A DNA stretch of 64,000 bases from Hesseltinella vesiculosa (GCA_002104935.1 MCGT01000005.1:496001-560000); one strand, 5' to 3'; numbered from the stretch's first letter, positions 11,488 to 22,277 are shown. Translations and numbers: made by a program. The notes: generated by a model from the letters alone, not told the origin.

Positions 11488-13338
11488 CGTCGCCTTGATG
11501 CTGACAACGAACACCCTGAACACCCCGTCCACCCTGAACATCCTGAACACCCTGAACACCCATCTGCTTCCGCCTCTGCCTATGCTCATGTCTCTGGTTC
11601 AGCCTCAGCTCCTTCCGCCTCTGCCACCGCTCTCTACAAGCTCCGCAAGCGCAGCTTCCGTGACTTCGTTGCCATGTTCGACAACGAATCTGCTGATGTC
11701 AATGACCAAGGTGACGATGACTCGCAGGGCGAGGAACCTGTTGCTGCCTCGGCCTCGGCCTCTGCTTCCCATGCTGCCAGTGCTACTGCTCACCCCTCTC
11801 TCTTTGCCAAGCGTCAAATTGTCGCCTCCGTTGCCGTCCCCTCGGTCTCCGCTTCCGCCAGCTTTGCTGCTCATGCCAGCGCCTCCATCAACCTTGTCCG
11901 CCGCCACGACGACACCACCTGGGGTGATGACACCACCTGGGGTGATGACACCTGGGGTGATGACACCTGGGGTGATGACACCTGGGGTGATGACACCTGG
12001 GGTATTGATAACTGGGGCTGGCCCGAAGAAACTCCCTTGACCTCTGAAGAAGTCCCCTTGGCTACCGCCTCGGCCTCGGCCTCTGCTTCAGCCCATGTCT
12101 CCGCCTCCGCCTCCGCCCACGCCTCCGCCTCCGCCACCAACTTATTCCGCAAGCGTGGAGTTGTCGGCTACAAGGCTGGTAAGCGTCAAGTCGCTGGTGG
12201 TGCTTCCGCTGCTGCCTCCATCGCTGCTTCCGCCTCTGTTGCTCCCTCGGTCGCCGCCTCTGCTTTGGTCGCCGCCTCAGGCGCTGCCTCTGCCATCGCT
12301 GCCCACCCCAGCGAAGCTGTCCAATCCATCCCTATCGTCCCCAGCATCCCCAGCGAAGGCACTGCTGTGCCCTCCGGCAACAGCATCATCGATGACATCA
12401 GCGCTGTGATCCAAGATGCCGAAGACATCAAGAACGGTCTGCCCAAGAACGACGACGACGAAGATGATGAAGACGACGAAGATGACATCTTGGATGACAT
12501 CGACGACTTGCTTGATGACCTCTTTGGTGGTATTGAAGAAAAGGAAAAGCAAGGCCTTAACCCCGCCCAAGGTGCTGCTGCTCTCGGTGCTGCTGCTCAA
12601 GGTGCTGCTGCCGCTCAAGGTGCTGCCGCTCAAGGTGCTACTGCCGCTCAAGGTGCTGCTGCTCAAGGTGCTGCTGCCGCTCAAGGTGCTGCTGCTCAAG
12701 GTGCTGCTCTTGGTGCTGCTGCCCAAGGCGCTGCCCAAGGTGCTGCTGCTCAAGGTGCTGCTGCCGCAGGTGAATTGGGCACCGCCGTCAACAACGGTCT
12801 TACACAAGTTGAAGGTGGCTTGAACGATGCCGTCGATGATGGTCTCCAGGTCTTGGAAGGTGGCGCTAACGCTATTGCCTCTGGTATTGCCGAGGGTCTT
12901 GGTGACCTCGTCAGTCTTGGTGAAGGTGCCATTCCCAAGGAAAAGGTCGATCTCGGCCTCTCTGACATGGCCCACGACAACCTCGGTCGCACGATTGGCG
13001 ATGCTGCCGACACCCTCAACTCTTTCGTCGATGGCTTGCACGACTTGACCCGCGGTATCATTGGCAAGGAAAAGGCTGATGTTAGCGGTTTCGTTGAAGG
13101 TCTGGACGGTGACTTCCTCGGTGAAGACGAAGGCTTCAATGTCCAAAAGGACAAGGCCGATGCCAGCTTCGAAGTCCCCACCGGTGGTGAATCCTTTGAA
13201 TTCGATGAAGAAGACATGGACATGATCGACGGTTTCGACCAAATGATGATGAAGGACGACAAGTACCTCGGTGAAGCTTGGATCAACGATGACGTTGCCG
13301 AACACGCATGGCGCGGTTACAACTACAAGGGCAACTAA
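11248..13338 (+). CDS. Secreted repetitive protein with dibasic sites
   Basis: Intronless gene for 696 residues, family not recognised. Residues 1-21 form a signal peptide ending near AFGA. The N-terminal half alternates Ala/Ser-rich spacers (ASASASA) with dibasic sites of Kex2 type: QKR at 52-54, then LRKR, AKR, VRR, FRKR and GKR. The peptides just after the first two sites resemble each other (NILDFFMQLVDE and SFRDFVAMFDNE) and both run into acidic stretches (poly-Glu; DDDSQGEE). Then follow a tandem DDTWG repeat, an acidic block (DDDEDDEDDEDD), about a dozen QGAAA units, and an acidic C-terminal third with three K(E/D)K(V/A)D elements. No GPI-type hydrophobic tail. It could be a Kex2-processed precursor releasing repeated peptides, or an extracellular matrix or wall structural protein. 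The codon bias (GCC, GGT, AAG, GAA) suggests high expression. Confidence 0.85.
11908..12019 (+). repeat. Tandem repeat encoding DDTTWG/DDTWG units
   Basis: Two 18-base units followed by four near-identical 15-base units (GGTGATGACACCTGG) inside the secreted-protein gene, then a diverged unit (GIDNWG). The repeat lies directly after an Arg-Arg site. The near-perfect identity at the DNA level indicates recent slippage or gene-conversion-type expansion. Confidence 0.85.
12568..12771 (+). repeat. QGAAA-coding tandem repeat
   Basis: Roughly thirteen copies of a 15-18 base unit built on CAAGGTGCTGCTGCT, encoding QGAAA/QGAAAA with occasional LGAAA and QGATA variants, in the middle of the secreted-protein gene. 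Copy number is likely to vary between strains. Confidence 0.85.
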
Positions 13339-14503
13339 AAAATGGAACCTCTTGTTTGGATATTGACTACCCTCCCTTTCAATAATCTCGTCGAAAAGCT
13401 CCCTCCCTAATCATTCCCCCCTCTTTTTTTTTTGCTCTCATGTCTTTTATTACCCCTTTTTTTTCATGCTCATCATTGGAAGAAAAAAAAGCAAAAACCG
13501 AAAATAAAAAAACTATCATTTATTTGATTTGCCTCACTTTTTTTTTTTTTTTTTTTGCCTCACCATCACGACCATAGACACGTCTTTCACAGGCGCGCTT
13601 GGAGGTGTAAGATCTCCTCGCCCTGGTAAAATGAAATAATCCAGGGGCTTCTTTGGTTCCAGAGAAGTGAAGCTCCTCGCCAGCATTGGAACAAAGAGCT
13701 GCACATATCTTGGAAGGGGCTCCAACATCCATCCATGAGATCATGAATACTCAAGAGCAACATCGCTGTTTCATACCAACCTTGCTGTCATCCTCCGCTG
13801 CTTTTAAGCAAGAGGGAGGCTTTGCCAGGAATGACCTTTTTTTTTTTTCCGGTCAGCTCTTCAGGAGATCATGATGTAAAAAGTGAGCGCAAAATTGTAA
13901 TACCAATAGGTGGAGCTCGATTTGGCGATTTTTTTTGGTGGCCAAAATCAGATCGACACCAGCTCAGCGCCACCATCACAGCTACTCGTGCATCAGCAGA
14001 AAGGAGGACGATTTGATCTGATTGGCACCAAAGTTGGCATAAAGTGAATGTATGATGTGATGCGTTGATGTGATAAATTGTAAGGATCATGGATAACACG
14101 GTGCAGAGCAAAGATTATCATGAAAGACGAGCCATCCCGGCAAAATGGCTGGGCAGCCGTGATTTGAGATGCCTCTAGATTGGCACCACGGTATACACAA
14201 GGCTCAATCTTCAACCAACTGCTCTACTTTATCCAGTACAAGTTTTGTGCCAAATTTGGGATACTTTGGTCGAGGTTGGATTTTCGATGAAAACGGCCAG
14301 GGCAGCAAGAGGGCCGATCCCCTTGACGATTGTAAAAAAGTAAAAGTGTCTATAGATCATTTTTGAACGATCGAATTCATGGAATATTTTGCATGGGACC
14401 ACACTCTTGTGAAATGGATGGATGCTGAAAAAATCCGGTTGATCGGCGATCGTTTTACAGTACCGTACTGTACGTTTTGGCCTTGGCCCTTGGCCCTGGT
14501 CGC

Positions 14504-14577
14504 CCAGCCAAAAAAAAAAAAAAGAAAAGATCACCAGCCAAAAAAAAAAAAAAAGAAAAGATCACCAGCCAAGAAAA
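14504..14577. repeat. A-rich tandem repeat, 30-31 base unit
   Basis: Two copies of CCAGCCA + A13-14 + GAAAAGATCA, followed by the start of a third (CCAGCCAAGAAAA). Period 30 then 31 bases. Intergenic; no function seen. Confidence 0.8.
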
Positions 14578-14975
14578 TATTCAGAGCCCGTCGCCTACAA
14601 AAACACGCAGGCGATACGGCTGGAGGCATCCAGGAACGTTGTTCGATAGATTTCATTGCAAACAGGCTTGATTCGACGCATGATTTTTTTTTTTTTTTGC
14701 TTGGGCAGCAGGGGGAGACGAGGCATGTTTACCCGAGTCACCCAATGGCTTTTGTGCTCCCGCGAAGCTTGTTTTGGGCCAATTGAATGTCGTGGCCATC
14801 AAAGCCATCTTTCATCCGTTGGAGGGTTCTTTTTTTATTTTGAGGTGAACTCGTTATTGCTAATTTTGTGCCAGGGATTGACATCCATGAGCCAAGGTAA
14901 TACATTTTAGCCAATGGGGGGGTAGCCTAAGATGCGTTAGAAAGGGATAGCATAGCCACAATTGAGTAGGCCGGT

Positions 14976-14986
14976 TGTGATTGGTC
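14976..14986 (-). promoter_or_regulatory. Putative CCAAT box
   Basis: TGTGATTGGTC (CCAAT on the minus strand) 129 bases before the CoA-transferase ATG. The same 11 bases occur 112 bases before the ETF-alpha ATG at 53408. CCAAT is the binding site of the HAP/NF-Y complex; functional use here is inference. Confidence 0.4.
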
Positions 14987-15104
14987 ACATCCGCGGGGTC
15001 TTGGTTTTTGCGTTTTTTTTTTTCCACACACCTCTTTTTATTTCCCCTTTGGCCATCACCATTTTTTATCCTTTTTCTTTCTTTCATTTTTATTATTTCA
15101 AACA

Positions 15105-16835
15105 ATGACGGCGACGTATTCGGTTCAAGAGGCATCCAAGGAGGTGCTTCAAAAAGGTATCTTTGAAAATGACAAGATCAAGGTGCCCAAGGCAGTAGAG
15201 GCATTGGCGTCCAAGGTGGTGTTCACAGGCACTGCTGCTCCTGCCATTCCTATCAACTGGCGCTTTGCAGAGTCCATTAGCGCTTTGAAAGCCTACGAAG
15301 GGTTGACGCTGGCGGCACTCATCCAGGAAAAGTACGACACGGAAGCGCCCACGGTGACGATCGATACAGACCTTGCGCAAGCGTCGTTGATGTCTGTGCT
15401 GCTGTACCAGTTCCATGTCAAGGACGACCAAGGCAGCGTGATGAGCGTGGGCCCCAGCCATCCCGACTTTCACCAGGTGCTGTTTGAGCATTTCAAGGAC
15501 AAGGACTACTTCAAGGCCAACGGCAGCTTGTGGGATACGATGGCGACCAACATCTACCGCACCAAGGACGGCCGCTACTACCACATACATGGGTCGATGA
15601 ACAGCAAGCCTACCAAAGAGATGCTGGGGATGCCTAACAGCCAGCCAAAGGCCGACATGACGGCAGACGAGGCATGGCCGCTGTACCAAGAAGCTGTGGC
15701 CAAGTTTGACGCCAAGGAGCTGGATGCCTTGGCGAACGACACGTATCAGCAAGCGGGCACGATCTGCAACACGGCCGAAGAATTCAAGGCAACGGAGCAG
15801 TACCGGGCCAATGCGCATGTCAACTTGTTTGAAACACACCACATCCAAGACGGTACGCCGGCCCGATGGTGGGCGCGAGCGGATCAGGGCTCGGTTGCGC
15901 GTCCGTTGGCTGGGCTCAAGGTGCTGGACCTGACGCGTATCATTGCGGCGCCGGCGGTGACACGGACACTGGCGGAATATGGTGCCAGTGTGTTGCGGGT
16001 GACGGCTCCACATCTTCCGGACATGACGGTGTTGCATCCTGACCTGCAGAGCGGCAAGTGGAACTGCGAGCTGGACTTGCGCAAGGACCAAGATGTGCAG
16101 CGGCTGCATGCGTTGGTGGAAGAAGCCGATGTGGTGGTGACTGGCTACCGACCCTACCACTTGGACAAGTACGGCCTGGGCAAGGACGACTTGCTGGCGG
16201 TGGCCCAGCGCCGCGGCCGAGGCATGGTGATCTGCCGAGAAAACTGCTATGGATGGAATGGCCCCTGGCAAGGTCGTATTGGCTGGCAGCAGATCTCGGA
16301 TGCGGTGTGTGGTGTGTCGCGGTCGTTTGCCGAGGCGGTGGGTGCCAAGGGTGAGGCCATCACGCCAGTGTTCCCCAACAGCGACTTCTGCACAGGCACT
16401 GCGGGGGCGGTGGGTGTGATGCAGGCGCTGATGGACCAAGCTAAGCAAGGAGGTTCGTATGTGGTGGACTTGGCGCTGAACTACTACTCGGTGTGGCTGA
16501 CGGACCACGTGGGTACGTATGAAGACGCGGTGTGGCAAGACCTCTGGCTAGCCAAGGGCCAGCCCAAGCTCCACCATCACCAGCACATGATGATTTTGCT
16601 GCCGATTTACCTTGGCCTACTGATGCAGCACTCCCGCCACCTGTTCAAGCCTGAGTATTTTGTGACCGAGCCGTTGTTGGACGGCAAGACGGCCTTGACG
16701 TTGCTTCGTCCCGTGGTGGCCTTTTCAGGTGCAACCCAGCCTGGCTTCCACATCAAGCCCCGCGGCAATGGCACAGATGAGCCTTATTGGCCCATGGATC
16801 TTTCCACGCAAGTCATCACCAAGGCCGACGCTTAA
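15105..16835 (+). CDS. Class III CoA-transferase (CaiB/BaiF family)
   Basis: Family III enzymes move CoA between carboxylic acids through an aspartyl-CoA intermediate; the substrate here cannot be read from sequence. Single exon, 576 residues, first ATG in frame. The core starts around residue 265 with RPLAGLKVLDLTRIIAAPAV and continues with LAEYGASVLRVTAP, KWNCELDLRKDQD, EEADVVVTGYRP, ENCYGWNGPW and FCTGTAGAVGVMQALMDQA, the usual CaiB/BaiF blocks. The N-terminal 260 residues resemble the partial first copy seen in the longer fungal members of this family (NANGSLWDT-like region with YYHIHGSM). No targeting signal is obvious. It is intronless and GC-rich among split genes, so retroposition or transfer from bacteria is possible but unproven; the family is widespread in fungi. 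Converges on the F-box gene. Confidence 0.9.
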   Translation: MTATYSVQEASKEVLQKGIFENDKIKVPKAVEALASKVVFTGTAAPAIPINWRFAESISALKAYEGLTLAALIQEKYDTEAPTVTIDTDLAQASLMSVLLYQFHVKDDQGSVMSVGPSHPDFHQVLFEHFKDKDYFKANGSLWDTMATNIYRTKDGRYYHIHGSMNSKPTKEMLGMPNSQPKADMTADEAWPLYQEAVAKFDAKELDALANDTYQQAGTICNTAEEFKATEQYRANAHVNLFETHHIQDGTPARWWARADQGSVARPLAGLKVLDLTRIIAAPAVTRTLAEYGASVLRVTAPHLPDMTVLHPDLQSGKWNCELDLRKDQDVQRLHALVEEADVVVTGYRPYHLDKYGLGKDDLLAVAQRRGRGMVICRENCYGWNGPWQGRIGWQQISDAVCGVSRSFAEAVGAKGEAITPVFPNSDFCTGTAGAVGVMQALMDQAKQGGSYVVDLALNYYSVWLTDHVGTYEDAVWQDLWLAKGQPKLHHHQHMMILLPIYLGLLMQHSRHLFKPEYFVTEPLLDGKTALTLLRPVVAFSGATQPGFHIKPRGNGTDEPYWPMDLSTQVITKADA

Positions 16836-17136
16836 ATTATTTCTGGATTTTTTTTTATTTTTGAAACCATTAAAAATAAATTTTGAAAAAAAGGATGACA
16901 GCATAAAAATAGGGAGAGTCTTCTTTTGGCAGCCTCAAGGGTTGATTTCTGCCTGGCCAGCCGGGAAATATAAAATTGGGGGGTGAGGAGAAGTCGTCAA
17001 CTGAAACCCGGCGGAGTCCTATTTTTAAATTTGGCCTGTCGTTTGATGTTTCAGGGGGATAGAATGTCTTTCTCAAGTCTTAAAAAAGAGCCAGTCAAAT
17101 TTATTAATAGAGGGGGAGAGAGGGAGAGAAAGGGTA
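16836..17136. other. Convergent intergenic spacer
   Basis: About 300 bases between two convergent stops. An A/T-rich stretch with AATAAA-like elements near 16873; otherwise nothing seen. Confidence 0.5.
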
Positions 17137-18373
17137 TCATTGGGTAGCCATGAGTTGACAAGACAGAAGAGTCTGTTCCATGGTGACGGGCTGATGCCAG
17201 TTCATGCGCAAGTCCAAAGGAGAAGCCGCATGTTGTTTTGCTAGGGAGGACCAGAGGTGGGCAACTTGCTGAGGCGGCAAGCCGGTGGTGATACGGAAAC
17301 AGTCGATGTTGGTGTCATAGGCCAAGGTACGGAGACGAGGAAGTAATTGTAGCAGGTGGTTGATGCCGGCGTTGGAGAGAGGCTCGGTGACAAACTTTGC
17401 TATCCGGAGGTGACGTAGCGAGGTGGCGACAGTGGCCATGGGGAAGGCCAAGGCAGCTGATTGTAGATCCTGATCCGAGAGACAGTGCAAGTCCACTAAT
17501 TCCAGGGACTGGAGCCGAGGAGAGGCTGCGAGCCATTGATAGAAGACATGGGAAGACAAGGGTGAGGTGGCGACGGGCATGGAGGAGGAGCCTTTGGAGG
17601 AGAAGGGCAGGGTGTTGGTGCAAGCCAGTTGCATGGATTGGAGCAGCGGCCACAGCCGAGGCATGAGCGAGACGGAGTGATCGTTGATGGCGTCGGGATG
17701 GTGGCCGAGGAAACAGGTCATGTTGGGGGTGGCAGTCATAAAGGCTTGCAAGGCGTCGGCAGTGGGCAGGAGATCGCCAAAGTTGCTGTGGTAGATCCAA
17801 GTCTTCAGGTTGGCACCATGGTTGATGAGGCTGGGGATGAGGGCGGTCATGGCCCAGTCGATATTGCAGTGTTCGATGGCGATGCTGGTCAGACGTGAGG
17901 ACATGTTGACCAGCTGTAAGAGATGCTGGTTGAGTTGGTGATACAGATCGATGTTGAGGGCTTGATATTGGGCTTCGCGTTGTGGGGCGGCCAGGGCCCG
18001 GATTTGGGTGTGGAGAACAGATGGTGATTGGTTTTGATAGTCATCGCTGTACCGGACAGGGACACATCGTTGCAGAAGCGAGGAGTAGCAATGACGCATG
18101 GACAGCGAGCGGATGTTGGGCTGCAAGCGCTGGATCCATTGCAGGACGTGGACCAGGTCGGCCAATTCCAAATTTTCAAGGTGAATATGTTGATATAAAT
18201 ACGGGTCATGACAAGCTTGATACCATAATCTCGACACCCTACCAAAATAAAGGGTGAGTGACGGTTGTGGTGAGAATAAAAAAAAAACCAGCTTACATGG
18301 CGGCCTGCCAGCGAGTTGGGAATGGTATATAACTGATCACTTGCTGCAAGACATCCAATGAGAGTCGGTCCAT
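17137..18373 (-). CDS. F-box / leucine-rich-repeat-like protein
   Basis: Two exons, 18297-18373 and 17137-18238, 392 residues. The short first exon gives MDRLSLDVLQQVISYIPFP and, after the join, WQAAMVSRLWYQACHDPYL, a good F-box (the Skp1-binding module of SCF ubiquitin ligases). The rest has irregular leucine-rich segments (LQSLELVDLHCLSDQDL, LRHLRIAKF, LPRLRTLAYDTN) that probably form a curved substrate-recognition domain. The likely role is to bring an unknown substrate to an SCF complex. Without the first exon the protein would have to start at a GTG, so the two-exon model is preferred. Confidence 0.82.
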
Positions 18374-20462
18374 TGTTGAATAAAAAAGGAATGAAGGAAA
18401 GGAATGAGAATGAACGGAGGGAGCAGCAACACAAAGGAAAAAGAAAAAGGGAAAGAAAAAGCTTTTTTTTTTTTTCAGGAGAAACTTTTCGCGCTTTTAA
18501 AGGTCGATCCCCGCTTGTTTGTTGCATGTCCAATGACAAACAAAAGGTCTCGGCCAGTTCACCTCCGGTATGGGGGTGCTAAAAAAGGTACGATAGTATA
18601 CTTCACTGCCAATCAAAGACAGTCCATGTTCCAGACAGTTTTTTTCTATTTTTTTTTTTATCATTTCTTGCGGTTGTATGGTGATCGTCACTTTTATCAT
18701 GTGACTCTTAACAATGGTGCAAATGGGCAAGCAATGAGGGGCAAACAATGAGGGACAAGCAATGAGGGACAACAAACATATTCTGTTGTGAAAAAGGATG
18801 AAACAGCTTGGGTCACAACCCCCTTTTTTTCAAAGGAAAAACAAAACTTATGTAAAGGTTTCGCCAGGTCCACCAATTAAAAGATGGCTGCAATGATTGC
18901 CCTGAAACATAGCGACGCACTGCCAGCTCCCAGCGGAGCACATTTCCTAGTTGATCGAGTAGAGTCACGACAAAAATAACAACAATAAACAAAAAAAGAG
19001 TGACGTGTCCAATCGTGAGTCGAGATGGCTGTTTTCCTTGCATTCCATGGTTTTTTTTTTTTGGGTATCCGGAATGCCGGGTCGGAGGATCAGCCCGTGA
19101 CTACCAGTTTTCGGGTCCATCCAAGCCCAACAAAAAAGCGGTGGCTGAATGGTGGGCAGGCAGAGAACAGACGCTCCTGACACTTTTTTTTTGGGGGAGA
19201 CCTAGTTCAGCAGGGGCTTTGTGCAAGGGATTCTGGACTTTTTTTTTTTTTTCTTGGGCTAAAGAAAAAGAGCCAAGACGCCAATCCAAATAAAGACATT
19301 CCTCATGGAGGAATAATAAAAATCAGGTGAGAAGGAAGATCGATGAGGTGACAGTAAAACTTAAATTTTTTTTAATGTAGGACATTCAAGGAAATGATTA
19401 TGCTGACGTAGACTCTTTGATTGCGACGCGACAGTGGCAAGAACACGTCAAAAGAAGGGGAAATGCATTTTTACTATTTTTGTTGCCAAAAAGGAGACTT
19501 TGTGGGGACCCCACTTGCTTTAAAGTCAAATGAAACGAAATGACATTTTATATCGTTTTGGCATTTGTTTTCATTTTGTTTTGATTCTTATTTTTAGCTG
19601 AAAAAAAAAAGGCAATCAAGAGAGGGTCCTCGCTTGGATTCCAATGGGTTGATTGAAGGCCATTGGAATAAAATGGAGAAATGTTGACTGTGGCACAAAA
19701 AAAATACTAAAAAAAAAAAGAAGAAATTTGGGGGGGGTTGAAAAAAGAGGAGCAAATGCATCCCTTGAAGAAAAATAACGTCGATGGTGATGAATCATGA
19801 CGAATAAGGATGAATGAGATCGAGATGAAAAAGTCGTTATATATGTGTATTTATCCCGTAGTGTTTATCCCGTGTAGTTTATGATAAGGAGGAAGAAGTC
19901 AGTCGGTCCGGAATGGAGATGAATGAAGTGGGAGGATTTCCAATTCCGGGAACAAAACGCGGGCTCTCAAGTACGGGTTATTTTGAAGGTCTGTGACACC
20001 CGCGCCTTTGCAAAGACATAAAGCTAGAGGGGGGGGGGGACCAAGCACCAACCTTGAAAAAAAAGTTGGTCAAAATAGAACTCCCCCTTGTTTTTCGGGA
20101 TGCATAGTTTTCCACCCTATTTTTAAAGTTTTGTATCTTGTTTTTTTTTACTGTAATGGTACCACCATCCCTGTTATAAAACTCCCCTTTTCACTTCCCC
20201 TCTTTTTTTCCTCTTTCTTTCTGCTTGTCCCCCTTTTTCGTACCTTTTTCTCGTCTTGTTTATTGTTACGGTGGTGAACGTCCCTTGAATCTTTGTCATC
20301 ATCTCGCTTTTTTTTTTTATTCACCTCCTATCAGCCCGTAGTCAACTTTTTTTTTTAAAAAGGATCAGCTCCGCCCCCCCTTTCCTTTCCTTTTTTCCCC
20401 ATTTTTTTATACGAGTCTTTTTATTTTTAAAAACATCTCCCATTGACTTTATACATCATTAT
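18374..20462. other. 2.1-kb intergenic region
   Basis: No gene supported. Contains F-box gene promoter sequence, a 14-base tandem repeat at 18725, several T runs, and a G-run at about 20031. The last 150 bases before the next ATG are pyrimidine-rich, a likely 5' leader. Confidence 0.5.
18725..18773. repeat. 14-base tandem repeat, about 3.5 copies
   Basis: Units GGGCAAGCAATGAG, GGGCAAACAATGAG and GGACAAGCAATGAG followed by a partial GGACAAC. Intergenic minisatellite; no coding role. Confidence 0.8.
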
Positions 20463-22277
20463 ATGGTATCAGCACCAACGATTATATCAACATTGTCATC
20501 ACATCCGGTGGCCGATGAACTGACGGATGAACTGGATCAGTTACTGGACGGGTTTTGCTCGGAAGTCCAGCAGCAGTTTTGCCTGGATCAACATATCGCC
20601 ACACAACAACAACTGACCAGGATCAAACAAGTGATTCACCAAGTACGTGATATGGTGAATATCAGCGGCGGCTGGGTCGCCACCACCGATACAATCACTC
20701 TTCGACACCTACGTCAGAGTCTGATCCGCGTGTCGTTGGAAATGCTCGACTCTTACCAAGCTATCGGTCATCAACGCCAGATCCGGTTCCTACCTGTGGG
20801 CCAAGCCCATATTTACATGCACCACGACTGGCAACACCTGAGCCAACGGTTTGACACCAAAGCCTTGGAGCAAGCCAAGTGGTCTCAGCTGCTCGACAAC
20901 CTCAAACAACTCCAACGGGCCTGGCACCAACGCCCTCATCAACAGGTGCTGAAGATCATCCATTCGTTCCTCACCACCTTTGATCCGCCTCCCGGTTGCC
21001 ATGTTGTTGTCGTCGACCGCCACAATTATGCCCAGCTGGGTCTCAAACACAAAGCCATCGGCTCCCGCCAACTTGTGTTTGAATGCCAGGTGCTCACCCG
21101 CCAGCAGCAAATGGCCATTGTATCGGACATCTGCCAACGCTTCGCCACCATCTTTCGTGAAAATGCTTCGCACAACCTCGGCCAGATCGACACCCAGCTG
21201 CGCCGTGGGCAACCGCTGGGCCTCCAACAACGATGCCAACAGCTTTATCAACAGCTCTTCATCACCACCTATACATCCTCCTCCGACTCCAGTCCTCAGC
21301 CTTCGCCTCGGCCCAGTCACCCCCACCTGACCGACCATCCCACTGCACCGGCCCATGTGTCCTCTGGGTCAGAGATTCGACGTCAGTCCCCCATGCGATC
21401 GTCCCCCCTCGAGCAAGTCCAGATGGAGCGTCTGGAGCAATGGCACCAGGAGCAACAAGAACACCACCAATCCTCCAATCCTGCCGGCCGCCATCCCATC
21501 CCACCACCCATCCAAACCCACCCCCATCCTCACCGCCTTTCTGGCCTGCCTCCACCCGAACCCTCGTCACCCATGCTCCCCATCCCTGCTCTTTTCCAAC
21601 AAGAACCCTCGACACGACTGACTCAGCGGCCACTGTCACTACGACCCACCCCCTTTGTCGACACCAGCTCCATGACCGTCCTCCAACTGCCCTTACCAAC
21701 CTTCATTCCCTCCCCATGGCAGTGGCCCGATCTACTCAAGAGCCGAACCCCCTACCGCCCCTTCCTGTTTGGCCTGATCCGCCGTCCCAAACTACCCGCC
21801 TCCATGGGCTTCCTGGCCCGCCTACGCTTTTTGTTCTTCCCCGACACCATGCCTTTACAACTGTCTACCTCGATGCAGGATCATCCCGAACAAGACACGC
21901 CAGCCCTCGACACCGCCAGCCCCACCAGCCCCGAAGACAGCCATACCGAGCTGCTCTTTGATGCCCACCAAGCCTTTGCCAGCGTGTCCATGACCCAGCT
22001 TGCCCATCACTTTGTCCGCACCAGCCAACGGTTCTACCAAGACGTCCTGCTTCACTGCAACCTCAAGTACCAACAGGATAGCGCTGTCCTGAAAGAAATC
22101 GGTGCCGATCTTGTTCAGATGTATGCAGCTTTGCAGCTCGATATATCACGACTTGACATGCAGCGCATCATCGATATTCTCAGTGACTTGGCTGCTTTGG
22201 ATCAGCCAACACCCTCTGCTCCGCCTCCTGCACCCGCCACCGATGGTCCAGACGAATCCGAACATCACTCCCAATAG
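20463..22277 (+). CDS. Hypothetical protein, 604 aa
   Basis: Intronless gene of unknown family. Residues 1-275 look folded and helical (LTDELDQLLDGFCSEVQQQF, several Gln/His-rich helices, a hydrophobic CHVVVVDRHNYAQLG segment). Residues 280-400 are Pro/Ser/His-rich and surely disordered. A second compact part begins around 405 (LPLPTFIPSPWQWPDLLKSR ... FLARLRFLFFPDTMP), and the C-terminal 120 residues are helical (LLFDAHQAFASVSMTQLAHH ... IIDILSDLAALDQ). No signal peptide or membrane helix. It converges on the FHIP gene. The regular codon use and long open frame make it a real gene; no function can be stated. Confidence 0.75.
   Translation: MVSAPTIISTLSSHPVADELTDELDQLLDGFCSEVQQQFCLDQHIATQQQLTRIKQVIHQVRDMVNISGGWVATTDTITLRHLRQSLIRVSLEMLDSYQAIGHQRQIRFLPVGQAHIYMHHDWQHLSQRFDTKALEQAKWSQLLDNLKQLQRAWHQRPHQQVLKIIHSFLTTFDPPPGCHVVVVDRHNYAQLGLKHKAIGSRQLVFECQVLTRQQQMAIVSDICQRFATIFRENASHNLGQIDTQLRRGQPLGLQQRCQQLYQQLFITTYTSSSDSSPQPSPRPSHPHLTDHPTAPAHVSSGSEIRRQSPMRSSPLEQVQMERLEQWHQEQQEHHQSSNPAGRHPIPPPIQTHPHPHRLSGLPPPEPSSPMLPIPALFQQEPSTRLTQRPLSLRPTPFVDTSSMTVLQLPLPTFIPSPWQWPDLLKSRTPYRPFLFGLIRRPKLPASMGFLARLRFLFFPDTMPLQLSTSMQDHPEQDTPALDTASPTSPEDSHTELLFDAHQAFASVSMTQLAHHFVRTSQRFYQDVLLHCNLKYQQDSAVLKEIGADLVQMYAALQLDISRLDMQRIIDILSDLAALDQPTPSAPPPAPATDGPDESEHHSQ

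Larger units (their letters stand above)
13339..15104. other. 1.8-kb intergenic region
   Basis: No supported gene on either strand. It holds the 3' end of the secreted-protein gene (poly-T stretches), a short A-rich tandem repeat at 14504 and a CCAAT element near 14980. Confidence 0.5.

Noticed and set aside
12277..13305. Open frame of 342 codons on the minus strand over the secreted-protein gene
   Set aside because: Mirror of the Ala/Gly/Gln repeats (reads as Ser/Thr/Leu repeats); no start context or signal peptide, while the plus strand has both.
15093..16538. Open frame of 481 codons on the minus strand over the Co-A transferase
   Set aside because: Antisense shadow of a conserved enzyme gene; His/Arg/Val-rich translation without family features.
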